The position numbers were made by a program, and so were the translations under genes. 32,345 nt of DNA, taken from Candidatus Pacearchaeota archaeon. GTDB lineage: Archaea; Nanobdellota; Nanobdellia; Pacearchaeales; GW2011-AR1. Below, one piece after another: positions 9,040-14,432 of the stretch. A model generated the notes under the pieces. The model saw nothing but the letters and a program-made list of their open reading frames with translations. It was not told the DNA's origin and did not search any database. The DNA lies in contig JAGLQO010000002.1 in the NCBI GenBank assembly GCA_023136775.1, positions 1 through 32,345 on the forward strand. Direction: 5' to 3'. Each line of letters begins with the position of its first letter. Position 1 is the stretch's first letter.

Positions 9040-9339
9040 CTACATAAATCCGTCATTGTCTATTCCAGCTTCGTCGCTGTCTATTTCGCTTGGTTCAGCT
9101 TTTGTCTCGACAACTACTGGAGCAGTTTTCAAATCACTTAAGTCGACGGCATTAATCATTGCTTTGAATGCTTCGAATTTGTCAGCTCGGATTCTGACTC
9201 CTGCTTTTGTAAAGCCTGTGTATCTTTTGTTTTGAACAAATTCTCGAATGGTGAGTCCCGGGAATCCCCCGAAGTCGTCGACAATTACCATGATTTTTGT
9301 GTCATCACTTTTTTTTATTTCGCCTATATTTTTTTCCAT
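9040..9339 (-). CDS. PC4/Sub1-like ssDNA-binding transcription cofactor
   Basis: This 99-aa protein has a PC4-like core in residues 5-65: VIVDDFGGFPGLTIREF followed by GFTKAGVRIRADKFEAFKAMI, the beta-sheet plus helix that dimerises to bind single-stranded DNA. The C-terminus is acidic and disordered (EIDSDEAGIDNDGFM). Archaeal and eukaryotic PC4 relatives bind melted promoter DNA or ssDNA and modulate transcription or repair. The TATA-like box 9361-9370 lies 26 bp before the ATG, so the mRNA is predicted leaderless. The same box, read on the other strand, points to the small RNA candidate at 9391. Confidence 0.85.
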   Translation of the reverse strand: MEKNIGEIKKSDDTKIMVIVDDFGGFPGLTIREFVQNKRYTGFTKAGVRIRADKFEAFKAMINAVDLSDLKTAPVVVETKAEPSEIDSDEAGIDNDGFM

Positions 9340-9358
9340 GGTTTAGAATTGTATGAAT

Positions 9359-9372
9359 TGTTTATAAAAATT
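9359..9372. promoter_or_regulatory. Shared TATA box for PC4 gene (minus) and small RNA (plus)
   Basis: TTTATAAAAA (9361-9370) is nearly symmetric. Counting 26 bp to the left reaches the PC4 ATG at 9339; counting 26 bp to the right reaches 9391, where a terminal RNA stem begins. This suggests a bidirectional promoter with one TATA element. Inferred from spacing only. Confidence 0.5.
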
Positions 9373-9390
9373 TGTGTGATTGTTAGACAA

Positions 9391-9487
9391 GTTGTTGGAG
9401 TGAATAAATCAATTAAATAAAAACTATGGAGAAAATAAAAGGAGAGTATTGATTAAACGTCACCTCTCTCACCAACTCAACATTTTT
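9391..9487 (+). ncRNA. Candidate ~97-nt structured small RNA
   Basis: The predicted start at 9391 (26 bp after a TATA box) coincides with an outer stem: 9391-9398 (GTTGTTGG) pairs with 9472-9481 (CCAA..CAAC with a small bulge), and a T-run at 9484-9489 follows as a terminator. The inner part holds GGAGAG at 9441-9446 pairing with a CTCTC at 9464-9470, enclosing UGA/UCA pairing around UUAAACG. The 51-nt core is repeated at 9622-9672. No known RNA family is recognised; it does not fit box C/D or H/ACA consensus. Confidence 0.5.
9420..9470 (+). repeat. RNA-motif direct repeat, copy 1
   Basis: The stretch AAACTATGGAGAAAATAAAA, then GGAGAGTATTGATTAAACGT and CACC, recurs at 9622-9672 with about one change. 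The unit ends in a CT-rich arm pairing with GGAGAG. Confidence 0.8.
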
Positions 9488-9621
9488 TAAAAAAAATCGT
9501 TGGGAATTTTATTCTAAAATTAGATACGAAAAGCCTGCACAAGTTAATTGTGCCGTTTTCATTTAATAAGTGAATCTTTGATTCACAAATTGTGCAAATG
9601 TGTTATTTGGTTTTGTATAAT

Positions 9622-9672
9622 AAAAACTATGGAGAAAATAAAAGGAGAGTATTGATTAAACGTCACCCCTCT
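9622..9672 (+). repeat. RNA-motif direct repeat, copy 2
   Basis: Near-identical to 9420-9470. Here an 11-pair outer helix can form between 9606-9616 (ATTTGGTTTTG) and 9682-9692 (CGAAGCCAAGT), including G-U pairs, although the outer sequence differs from copy 1. Different outer sequence with retained pairing supports RNA structure. Confidence 0.75.
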
Positions 9673-9819
9673 CCATCTCGACCGAAGCCAAGTATTCAAC
9701 AAGGTCGAAACAACCGAAGTTAATTCAAATAAGTTGAATATAATATTATAAATAATGTTAGTTAAGTAATCTGTTACGAATATATTCAATGGATATTCAT
9801 ATAAATATAAATAATAGAA

Positions 9820-9847
9820 GAGTTAAATATCCCGAAATATTTAACTC
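9820..9847 (+). terminator. 11-bp hairpin, possible terminator
   Basis: GAGTTAAATAT pairs perfectly with ATATTTAACTC around a CCCGAA loop. The downstream tract is A-rich on the plus strand, so it may act for minus-strand transcription or simply be an RNA stem. Confidence 0.45.
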
Positions 9848-9896
9848 TAAAAAAACTTGATATTTTTATCAAGCGCCAAACCGAAGTTTGAATATA

Positions 9897-9932
9897 AGGA
9901 AGAGTATCGATTTTAACGTCGCCTCTCTTCTA
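9897..9932 (+). repeat. RNA-motif diverged repeat, copy 3
   Basis: GAAGAG (9899-9904) pairs with CTCTTC, replacing GGAGAG/CTCTCC of copy 2. The inner UGA/UCA pair becomes CGA/UCG, a compensatory change. The loop keeps GATT..AACGTC. This covariation is the best evidence that the motif acts as RNA. Confidence 0.65.
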
Positions 9933-10305
9933 TTTTACCTAAGTAAAATAATTCAGCAAGGTCGAATCAACCGAGATTGACGCGAATATGCCGAATATAA
10001 TATGATGATTAATATTGGTTAAGTAGATTCCTGCGAAGATGTTGGTATTCAAAATTATTATATACAAATAAAGAAAGATTAAATTAAATAAAAAAAGGAG
10101 AAAAACAAAAAACCGAAGCTATTCATTTTTCTCCCAAACTATTTAACCGAAGCTAAATAGCAAACATTTGACCGAAGCCAAAAGACTCAAAACAGCGAAC
10201 TGTTTTAAGTATAATATAGTTATGTTTTAAATATTATAAAGCTTTCTTATCATTTTTGAGGAATTACAAAAGGCTCCCTTTGGAGAGCAAAGGCTCCCTG
10301 GAATC

Positions 10306-10484
10306 AAAACTTAGTTAGGTTTAATTTAAAATAAATTTTTTATGAAAAATTGATTTTAAATTAAACGATATAGGGCGGCCCCTCGGCAGACCCACGAATT
10401 GCGGATTTCTGGGGTCAAATTAAATTTCTTAACGGTGCTGTCCTTTCTAAAGGTGGACAACCTGCACCTAAAATTTTATTTCGC
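10306..10484 (+). repeat. Structured element A, copy 1 (with inserted hairpin)
   Basis: This shares a plan with 20080-20212: AAAACTTAGTTAGGTTTAAT, an AT-rich hairpin, TTAAAC.ATATAGGGCG, then a long stem capped by GGTGC-TGTCC / GGACA-ACCT-GCACC (10434-10468). The ACCT bulge could pair with AGGT near 10317. The outer stem ends in TTTCGC at 10484. Compared with copy 2, this copy has an extra ~38-nt GC-rich hairpin (about 10377-10415) just inside the outer stem. No known riboswitch or ribozyme is recognised. Confidence 0.7.
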
Positions 10485-10541
10485 ATGCTTGGCTGCTGAT
10501 GTTATTTTTTCTTTGTGTATTTAATTTAGAAAATAGAAAGA

Positions 10542-10622
10542 CGCTCACACCCGGAATCGAACCGGGGTACCCCGAAGGGTCCGCCTTAGCAGAGCGGTGC
10601 AATACCATTATGCGATGTGAGC
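10542..10622 (-). tRNA. tRNA-Ser (anticodon GCU)
   Basis: The reverse strand folds as a class II tRNA: acceptor GCTCACA/TGTGAGC, anticodon stem CCGCT/GGCGG with loop CTGCTAA (anticodon GCT), a long variable arm ACCC-TTCG-GGGT and T arm CCCGG-TTCGATT-CCGGG. The discriminator is G and CCA is not encoded. The long variable arm and anticodon fit serine codons AGC/AGU. No intron is seen. Confidence 0.95.
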
Positions 10623-10643
10623 TTTGATATTTGGAGAGATTTA

Positions 10644-10655
10644 GGATTTTAAAGG
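10644..10655 (-). promoter_or_regulatory. TATA box of tRNA-Ser
   Basis: CCTTTAAAATCC on the minus strand is centred about 27 bp before the mature tRNA 5' end at 10622. Transcription would start within about two nucleotides of the mature end. Confidence 0.55.
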
Positions 10656-10668
10656 TTATTGGTTAAAA

Positions 10669-11619
10669 TTAAAAGAGTTTTACAATCCAATTTTTATCAA
10701 GATATTTTTTTGTTGCAGTTCCTTTTATATTTCTCCCAACGCTTAAATCAATTGCTGATGGCATTAAAATATGTTTTTTATATTCTGGTGGCATTATTTC
10801 TAATTGCATACCTTTTATCCAATATGTCTTTCTGAAAATAAAATCTTTTGAATCCTTCTTTGTTAGGTCCTCTTCCAGTATATAAGATGGCATAGTTTCT
10901 TCTAATAAATTTTCTGCATCAAATCCAATTTTATTAAGAGATTCTAAAATGGCTTTTTTTACAATTTTATTAATTTCGTTTTTATCGATTATTGAAAAGA
11001 TAGCAATTAGATCTATGTCTAAATATGATGTTCCAATAATTTTTTTTGCGAGTAATTGCTTTGGGCCTCCTCTTTTGCTGGCAGATCCAGTTATATAAAG
11101 TTCTGAACATTCTGGCTTGATAGTTTTTATAAATTCTGTTAGAAAATTTTTATCTATCTGAGTAAGATAGTTTTCGAAATGTCTATCAAATAATCTTTTG
11201 TTTGACAATAGAGGGATATTGTTAAAAGATGAGTATGAATTAATTATGTCTTTAAGGTGTAAGGTATATCTCATATTTGGATCGGTAAAAAGATGAAACA
11301 TTATCTTGGAATCTTTTTCACAATAAGGTTTAAGCATTTTTGAACAATTTTCACAAGGTATGGACCTTTTTACATTCTGTGGCTTTCCATTTGCCATAAG
11401 ATGTATTTCTTTTATTTTAAAATTAACATTATTTTTAATAGCATTATTTACCGCCATATTTTCTGCATGAAGGATATTTACAACTTTTTCAATATTATAT
11501 CCCTCATAGATTTTCTCTTCTTTCGTTATTAATAGACAAGCAACTTTTCTACTTGTTATTGAGGCATTTGCTTTTAATATAATATTTTTTAATTGTTTGT
11601 GGATTCTTAATATTTCCAT
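10669..11619 (-). CDS. Cytidine-deaminase-like / nucleotidyltransferase-like fusion protein
   Basis: This 316-aa protein joins two catalytic-looking parts. Residues about 15-105 resemble the cytidine/deoxycytidylate deaminase fold, with H51-A-E53 and P88-C-E-N-C92, the zinc ligands and catalytic Glu of that superfamily. Residues about 165-316 carry G178-S, then D201-I-D203 and a later Glu in QLEIMPP (E274), the carboxylate pattern of pol-beta-type nucleotidyltransferases; the GS-to-DxD spacing of about 22 is longer than in minimal NTases. All key residues are intact. A TATA box (11641-11650) 26 bp upstream predicts a leaderless mRNA, and the same box faces SRP RNA on the other strand. The combined function is unknown; nucleotide metabolism, RNA modification or defence are possible, none shown. 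Confidence 0.7.
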   Translation of the reverse strand: MEILRIHKQLKNIILKANASITSRKVACLLITKEEKIYEGYNIEKVVNILHAENMAVNNAIKNNVNFKIKEIHLMANGKPQNVKRSIPCENCSKMLKPYCEKDSKIMFHLFTDPNMRYTLHLKDIINSYSSFNNIPLLSNKRLFDRHFENYLTQIDKNFLTEFIKTIKPECSELYITGSASKRGGPKQLLAKKIIGTSYLDIDLIAIFSIIDKNEINKIVKKAILESLNKIGFDAENLLEETMPSYILEEDLTKKDSKDFIFRKTYWIKGMQLEIMPPEYKKHILMPSAIDLSVGRNIKGTATKKYLDKNWIVKLF

Positions 11620-11638
11620 TAATTTACTAGAATAGCAA

Positions 11639-11652
11639 CTTTTTTAAAATCT
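11639..11652. promoter_or_regulatory. Shared TATA box for deaminase fusion (minus) and SRP RNA (plus)
   Basis: TTTTTAAAAT (11641-11650) is centred 26 bp from the fusion-gene ATG (11619) and about 25 bp from the first paired base of SRP RNA (11670). One TATA element apparently serves both directions. Confidence 0.55.
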
Positions 11653-11669
11653 ACTTTCGAGTCTTTTTT

Positions 11670-11930
11670 GTAAGTCAGGTCGGCGTGCTAGCCCCACGCT
11701 ATTCACAAATGGGCTTTATGGTGGACCGCAAGGCAGGATAGTGATATGAAGTTTTTCATGTTACTCATTTGACGTTGAAGAGACGTCCTTCTTGATCTTG
11801 CTTTAGTGAATTGGGTCAGGGGAAGGAATTCCAGCAGCCCTAAGTTAGAGTTTAGGTGCTTGAAGGGTCACGTCTTTGAGGATAATTAGTAACCGCTAAA
11901 TGGCGAATTTGAGCTTCCTGCCCGACTTAC
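11670..11930 (+). ncRNA. ffs: Signal recognition particle RNA (archaeal 7S)
   Basis: The helix 8 signature is unmistakable: GGTCAGG, then GGAA-GGAA-TTCC, then AGCAGCC (about 11815-11842), with the GGAA tetraloop and asymmetric loop that bind SRP54. The ends pair through GTAAGTC (11670) and GACTTAC (11924-11930), forming helix 1 typical of archaea. The 5' Alu domain has the GCGTG-CTAGCCC-CACGC hairpin and a second loop GGGCT that could make the known loop-loop contact with AGCCC. At ~261 nt it is slightly shorter than many archaeal SRP RNAs. It guides ribosomes making membrane and secreted proteins, fitting the envelope-rich neighbourhood. Confidence 0.93.
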
Positions 11931-12031
11931 GATTAATTTTAATCGAAAATTTCTTGGTAAAATAAATTCTCACGTATGTTAATACGCTACGAATTTTTTT
12001 ACGCTGCGAAATTTCCTGATTAAAATTAATC
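11930..12031. repeat. Long inverted repeat after SRP RNA
   Basis: The arm at about 11930-11955 (ACGATTAATTTTAATC, then ..AAATTTC) pairs with about 12006-12031 (GAAATTTCCTG then ATTAAAATTAATCGT), ~24 pairs with a small bulge, around a ~50-nt loop containing CGTATGTTAATACG. It may end SRP RNA transcription or be one of the structured elements scattered in this window. Confidence 0.7.
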
Positions 12032-12208
12032 GTGTTGGCTTTTTGTTATTATAACTTTTATGGAGCGTTAGCGATAAGTGGACAAGGTGTATGAGACGAG
12101 TGAAAGGACGAAGTCCGTACGAGCGAATAAATATGATAAGCCGTGGGTTTATCTAAAGGGCTTCAGTCTTTTACGAATTTTTATAAAGTAGTTAATCGTT
12201 TTGTTTTT
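12032..12208 (+). other. Gene-free stretch with small hairpins and pilin promoter
   Basis: It holds GGAC-GAA-GTCC (about 12107-12117) and an 8-bp hairpin GATAAGCC-GTG-GGTTTATC (about 12136-12154), then a TATA box TTATAAA at 12181-12187, 26 bp before the pilin ATG at 12209. No gene is seen. Confidence 0.5.
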
Positions 12209-12724
12209 ATGGTGATGAGTAAAAGGGCTATGAGTGCGATTATTGGATATGTTTTGCTGATTTCTATTACACTTGCACTTTCGGTTATGGTTTATAATTG
12301 GCTGAAATTTTACGTTCAGCCTGATGAAATCGAGGCGTGTCCAGATAATGTAAACATTATAATAAATGGTTATGATTGTAATAATAGTATGATAGGTGAC
12401 CCAGGAAGAAATGGATCGCTTAGTGTAACTTTAAAGAACAAGGGTCTTTTTACTGTGGACGGTTATATTTTGAAAATACATAAAGAAGAAGATAGAGATT
12501 TTGGTATTTATGTGTTTAATGAAACTGGAAGTGAAATAACTCCAGGGAGCAGCGTTACTACTGTTTATGATTTTGGTGATTATGTAGGCCCGGATAAAAT
12601 TTTTTATAGTAGAACAGAGTTTTATACGGTAACCTTAGTGGAAGTTCAACCGTTTATGAATGATGATAATGGAACTATGGCCTGTAAATCGTATACTACT
12701 CAAAAAATTAATTGTAAGGATTAA
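12209..12724 (+). CDS. Type IV pilin/archaellin-like protein
   Basis: The start at 12209 (MVMSKRAMSAIIGYV) lies 26 bp after TATAAA and is preferred to an upstream frame extension at 12143. The N-terminus is a class III signal: basic SKR followed by a ~20-residue hydrophobic stretch ending NWLKFYV, the form cut by archaeal prepilin peptidase before assembly. The remaining ~140 residues are a beta-rich ectodomain with several Cys (EACPD, YDCNNS, MACKS, INCKD) and a few N-glycosylation sequons. It is the first of seven pilin-like genes across 12-25.5 kb. Whether it is a major or minor pilin cannot be told. Confidence 0.8.
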   Translation: MVMSKRAMSAIIGYVLLISITLALSVMVYNWLKFYVQPDEIEACPDNVNIIINGYDCNNSMIGDPGRNGSLSVTLKNKGLFTVDGYILKIHKEEDRDFGIYVFNETGSEITPGSSVTTVYDFGDYVGPDKIFYSRTEFYTVTLVEVQPFMNDDNGTMACKSYTTQKINCKD

Positions 12725-12777
12725 TGATTATATTTATATATTCTAATAAACAATTAAATATAGGGTTGATAATATAA

Positions 12778-13236
12778 ATGAAAATAGAGGTTAAAAATAA
12801 GCGTGGAATTTCGCCAGTGATTGCGAGTGTTCTTATGATTTTGATGGTTGTAGTTTTGTCTGGAATGGTTTTTTTATGGGCGCGTGGATTTATTAGTGAG
12901 CAAGTTGAAAAATTTGGAAAGCCAATTGATGAACAGTGTTCTGCTATTAGATTTAACGCGGTTAAAGTTGGTAATAAATTAGAGATTGTTAATAGGGGAA
13001 ATATTGATATTCGTCATTTCGATGTTAAATTAATTAAAGGTGGAAATTCAGAATTTCATAAATTTGAATTTGAGGTAGATGTAGGTGGGCCTGGAGTAAT
13101 TGAATCTTTTACTCAGAAGATGAAGGACGGATCTACGCCTGATAAGATAATTCTTTATCCTGCGTTAATTGGAAATGTTGTGGGTGAAACTTCAAATAAA
13201 GTTTTTACTTGCTTGGATGTAGGAGTTGAATTATGA
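12778..13236 (+). CDS. Archaeal type IV pilin (KRGISPVIA type)
   Basis: This 152-aa protein begins KNKRGISPVIASVLMILMVV, the classical archaeal pilin N-terminal signature; cleavage is expected after KRG. A single hydrophobic helix and a beta-rich head with two Cys follow. It has a TATA box (TATTTATATATTC, about 12731-12743) and a short leader with GGTTGAT, a partial Shine-Dalgarno complementary to the archaeal 16S 3' end. The next pilin gene follows after 22 nt, probably in the same transcript. Confidence 0.88.
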   Translation: MKIEVKNKRGISPVIASVLMILMVVVLSGMVFLWARGFISEQVEKFGKPIDEQCSAIRFNAVKVGNKLEIVNRGNIDIRHFDVKLIKGGNSEFHKFEFEVDVGGPGVIESFTQKMKDGSTPDKIILYPALIGNVVGETSNKVFTCLDVGVEL

Positions 13237-13258
13237 ATAATGAAAGGGAGGGTGTGTT

Positions 13259-13726
13259 ATGAAAAATAAAAATAAAAAGGGTATAAGTGCAATTATTGCT
13301 ACAGTTATGATAATTTTAATTACCGTTGCTGCTGTTTCAATTGTTTGGGCTGCTATTATTCCTATGATTAGAAATCAACTTGAGACTGCAACTGTTTGTG
13401 TTGATGCTGTTTCTCAGATACAAATAATGAATAAGGGTTATACCTGTGTTAATCGGACTTCTGGAAATGTTTCTGTTCAAGTAAGTAGGGGAGCTAAAGA
13501 ATTTGATTTAGTAAATATTGATGTTTTGGTTTCTGCTAAGGGGAATACTCAGACATTTCCAGCTATAGGAGTTATGCCAGATTCTAATGAAGAGAGAGTT
13601 TATGTTATAGCTACTGGAATGAATGCTGATGATATAGAATCGGTTCAAATTGCACCAATAATTACAATTGGAAATTCAGAAAAAACTTGTGATGTTTCTT
13701 CAACAGTTGTTTTGAGAGCCTGTTAA
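13259..13726 (+). CDS. Type IV pilin/archaellin-like protein
   Basis: This 155-aa protein starts KNKNKKGISAIIATVMIILITVAAVSIVWA, a class III signal and membrane helix of pilin/archaellin type. The head domain is beta-rich with Cys pairs (TVCVD, YTCVN, KTCD, LRAC) suited to disulfides. GGGAGGGTG 5 nt before the ATG is a strong Shine-Dalgarno, in contrast to the leaderless genes nearby, which fits an internal operon gene. A hairpin/T-tract terminator follows. Confidence 0.85.
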   Translation: MKNKNKKGISAIIATVMIILITVAAVSIVWAAIIPMIRNQLETATVCVDAVSQIQIMNKGYTCVNRTSGNVSVQVSRGAKEFDLVNIDVLVSAKGNTQTFPAIGVMPDSNEERVYVIATGMNADDIESVQIAPIITIGNSEKTCDVSSTVVLRAC

Positions 13727-13744
13727 TTTAATTTTTAATTTGTG

Positions 13745-13769
13745 ACCCAATTTTGGGTTTTATATTTTA
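13745..13769 (+). terminator. Terminator after pilin genes
   Basis: ACCCAA-TT-TTGGGT (13745-13758) is followed by TTTATATTTT. A second hairpin, GCCTGTGC/GCATAGGC (13770-13794, one G-U pair), follows directly. Confidence 0.6.
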
Positions 13770-13829
13770 GCCTGTGCGTCTTTTGTGCATAGGCAAAAAT
13801 ATTATAAATGAAAACCTTGTCTTAATTAC

Positions 13830-14378
13830 ATGAGGGGAATAAATTCTAAAAATTGGTTGAGTGATAAACGGGGACAAGTTTGGGTTGAGACTGTTATTTA
13901 TACATTGATTGGTTTAGCTGTTATTGGATTGGTTTTGGCTGGAGCTTTACCGAAGATTAATCAGAAGAAAGATGAGATTGCGATTGAGCAATCTATTGAG
14001 GCTCTTGGAATGATTGATGATAAAATTTATGAGGTGCAACGAGCGGTGGGAAATAGGCGAGTTGTTACGCTTGATGTGAAAAGAGGTAAGCTTATTGTTA
14101 ATATGGACGATAATACTATTTCTTGGATTTTAGAATCTAGTTTTGCTTATAGTCAGCCAGGGATTCCAGTATCTATTGGTAAAATAATTGTTGAAACTAC
14201 TGGCGACGAAAAACCTTACTTAATTGATTTGACTACTGAGTATGGATTGAATTTGAAATATAATGGTTTAGATGAGGGATTCAAACAACTTGATGTGGCG
14301 CCTACCCCTTATATTTTTTCCATAGAGAATAAGGGCAAAGAAGACGATACAGTTGTAATTAATCTTAATGAACAGTAG
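13830..14378 (+). CDS. Pilin-like membrane protein of the pilus locus
   Basis: This 182-aa protein has DKRGQVWVETVIYTLIGLAVIGLVLAG near the N-terminus, a basic KRG followed by a glutamate five or six residues into the hydrophobic stretch, as in type IV pilin-like proteins. A helical stalk (KKDEIAIEQSIEALGMIDDKI) and a beta-rich domain follow. A TATA box (ATATTATAAATG, about 13797-13808) predicts a leaderless mRNA. It is immediately upstream of the secretion ATPase, so it may be a minor or initiating pilin. The role is inferred from context. Confidence 0.75.
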   Translation: MRGINSKNWLSDKRGQVWVETVIYTLIGLAVIGLVLAGALPKINQKKDEIAIEQSIEALGMIDDKIYEVQRAVGNRRVVTLDVKRGKLIVNMDDNTISWILESSFAYSQPGIPVSIGKIIVETTGDEKPYLIDLTTEYGLNLKYNGLDEGFKQLDVAPTPYIFSIENKGKEDDTVVINLNEQ

Positions 14379-14432
14379 GGTTGATGTTTATTTTAAAACA
14401 AGTTTTATATAACCTGCTTTGCTATAAAATTT

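Larger units (their letters stand above)
9604..10225 (+). ncRNA. Noncoding hairpin-dense region with repeated ACCGAAGY motif
   Basis: No credible ORF is present. Perfect stems include 9820-9830/9837-9847 (11 bp), 9856-9862/9867-9873 (7 bp), an 8-bp hairpin near 9930-9950, 10139-10145/10154-10160 (7 bp) and 10167-10170/10179-10182. The octamer ACCGAAGC occurs at 9681, 10112, 10146 and 10171, and ACCGAAGT at 9713 and 9880; two of these are exact hairpin loops on unrelated stems. A ~100-nt segment following copy 2 (about 9692-9790) recurs after copy 3 (about 9949-10050) with partial compensatory changes. It could be one long RNA or several small ones; strand is inferred from U-tracts and loop orientation. 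Confidence 0.45.

Noticed and set aside
9391-9487. Small RNA as box H/ACA or C/D guide
   Set aside because: An ACA-like end exists, but the internal loop is far too large for a pseudouridylation pocket and C/D box sequences are missing.
9420-9932. Repeats considered as a CRISPR array
   Set aside because: Only three copies, spaced ~200-275 nt apart, with diverged third copy and structured spacers; no cas genes.
12040-12140. RNase P RNA
   Set aside because: A GGAC-GAA-GTCC hairpin and GAAAGG looked suggestive, but the universal P4 sequences are absent.
12143-12208. N-terminal extension of the first pilin gene
   Set aside because: The TATA box at 12181-12187 would lie inside it; the class III signal begins properly at 12209.
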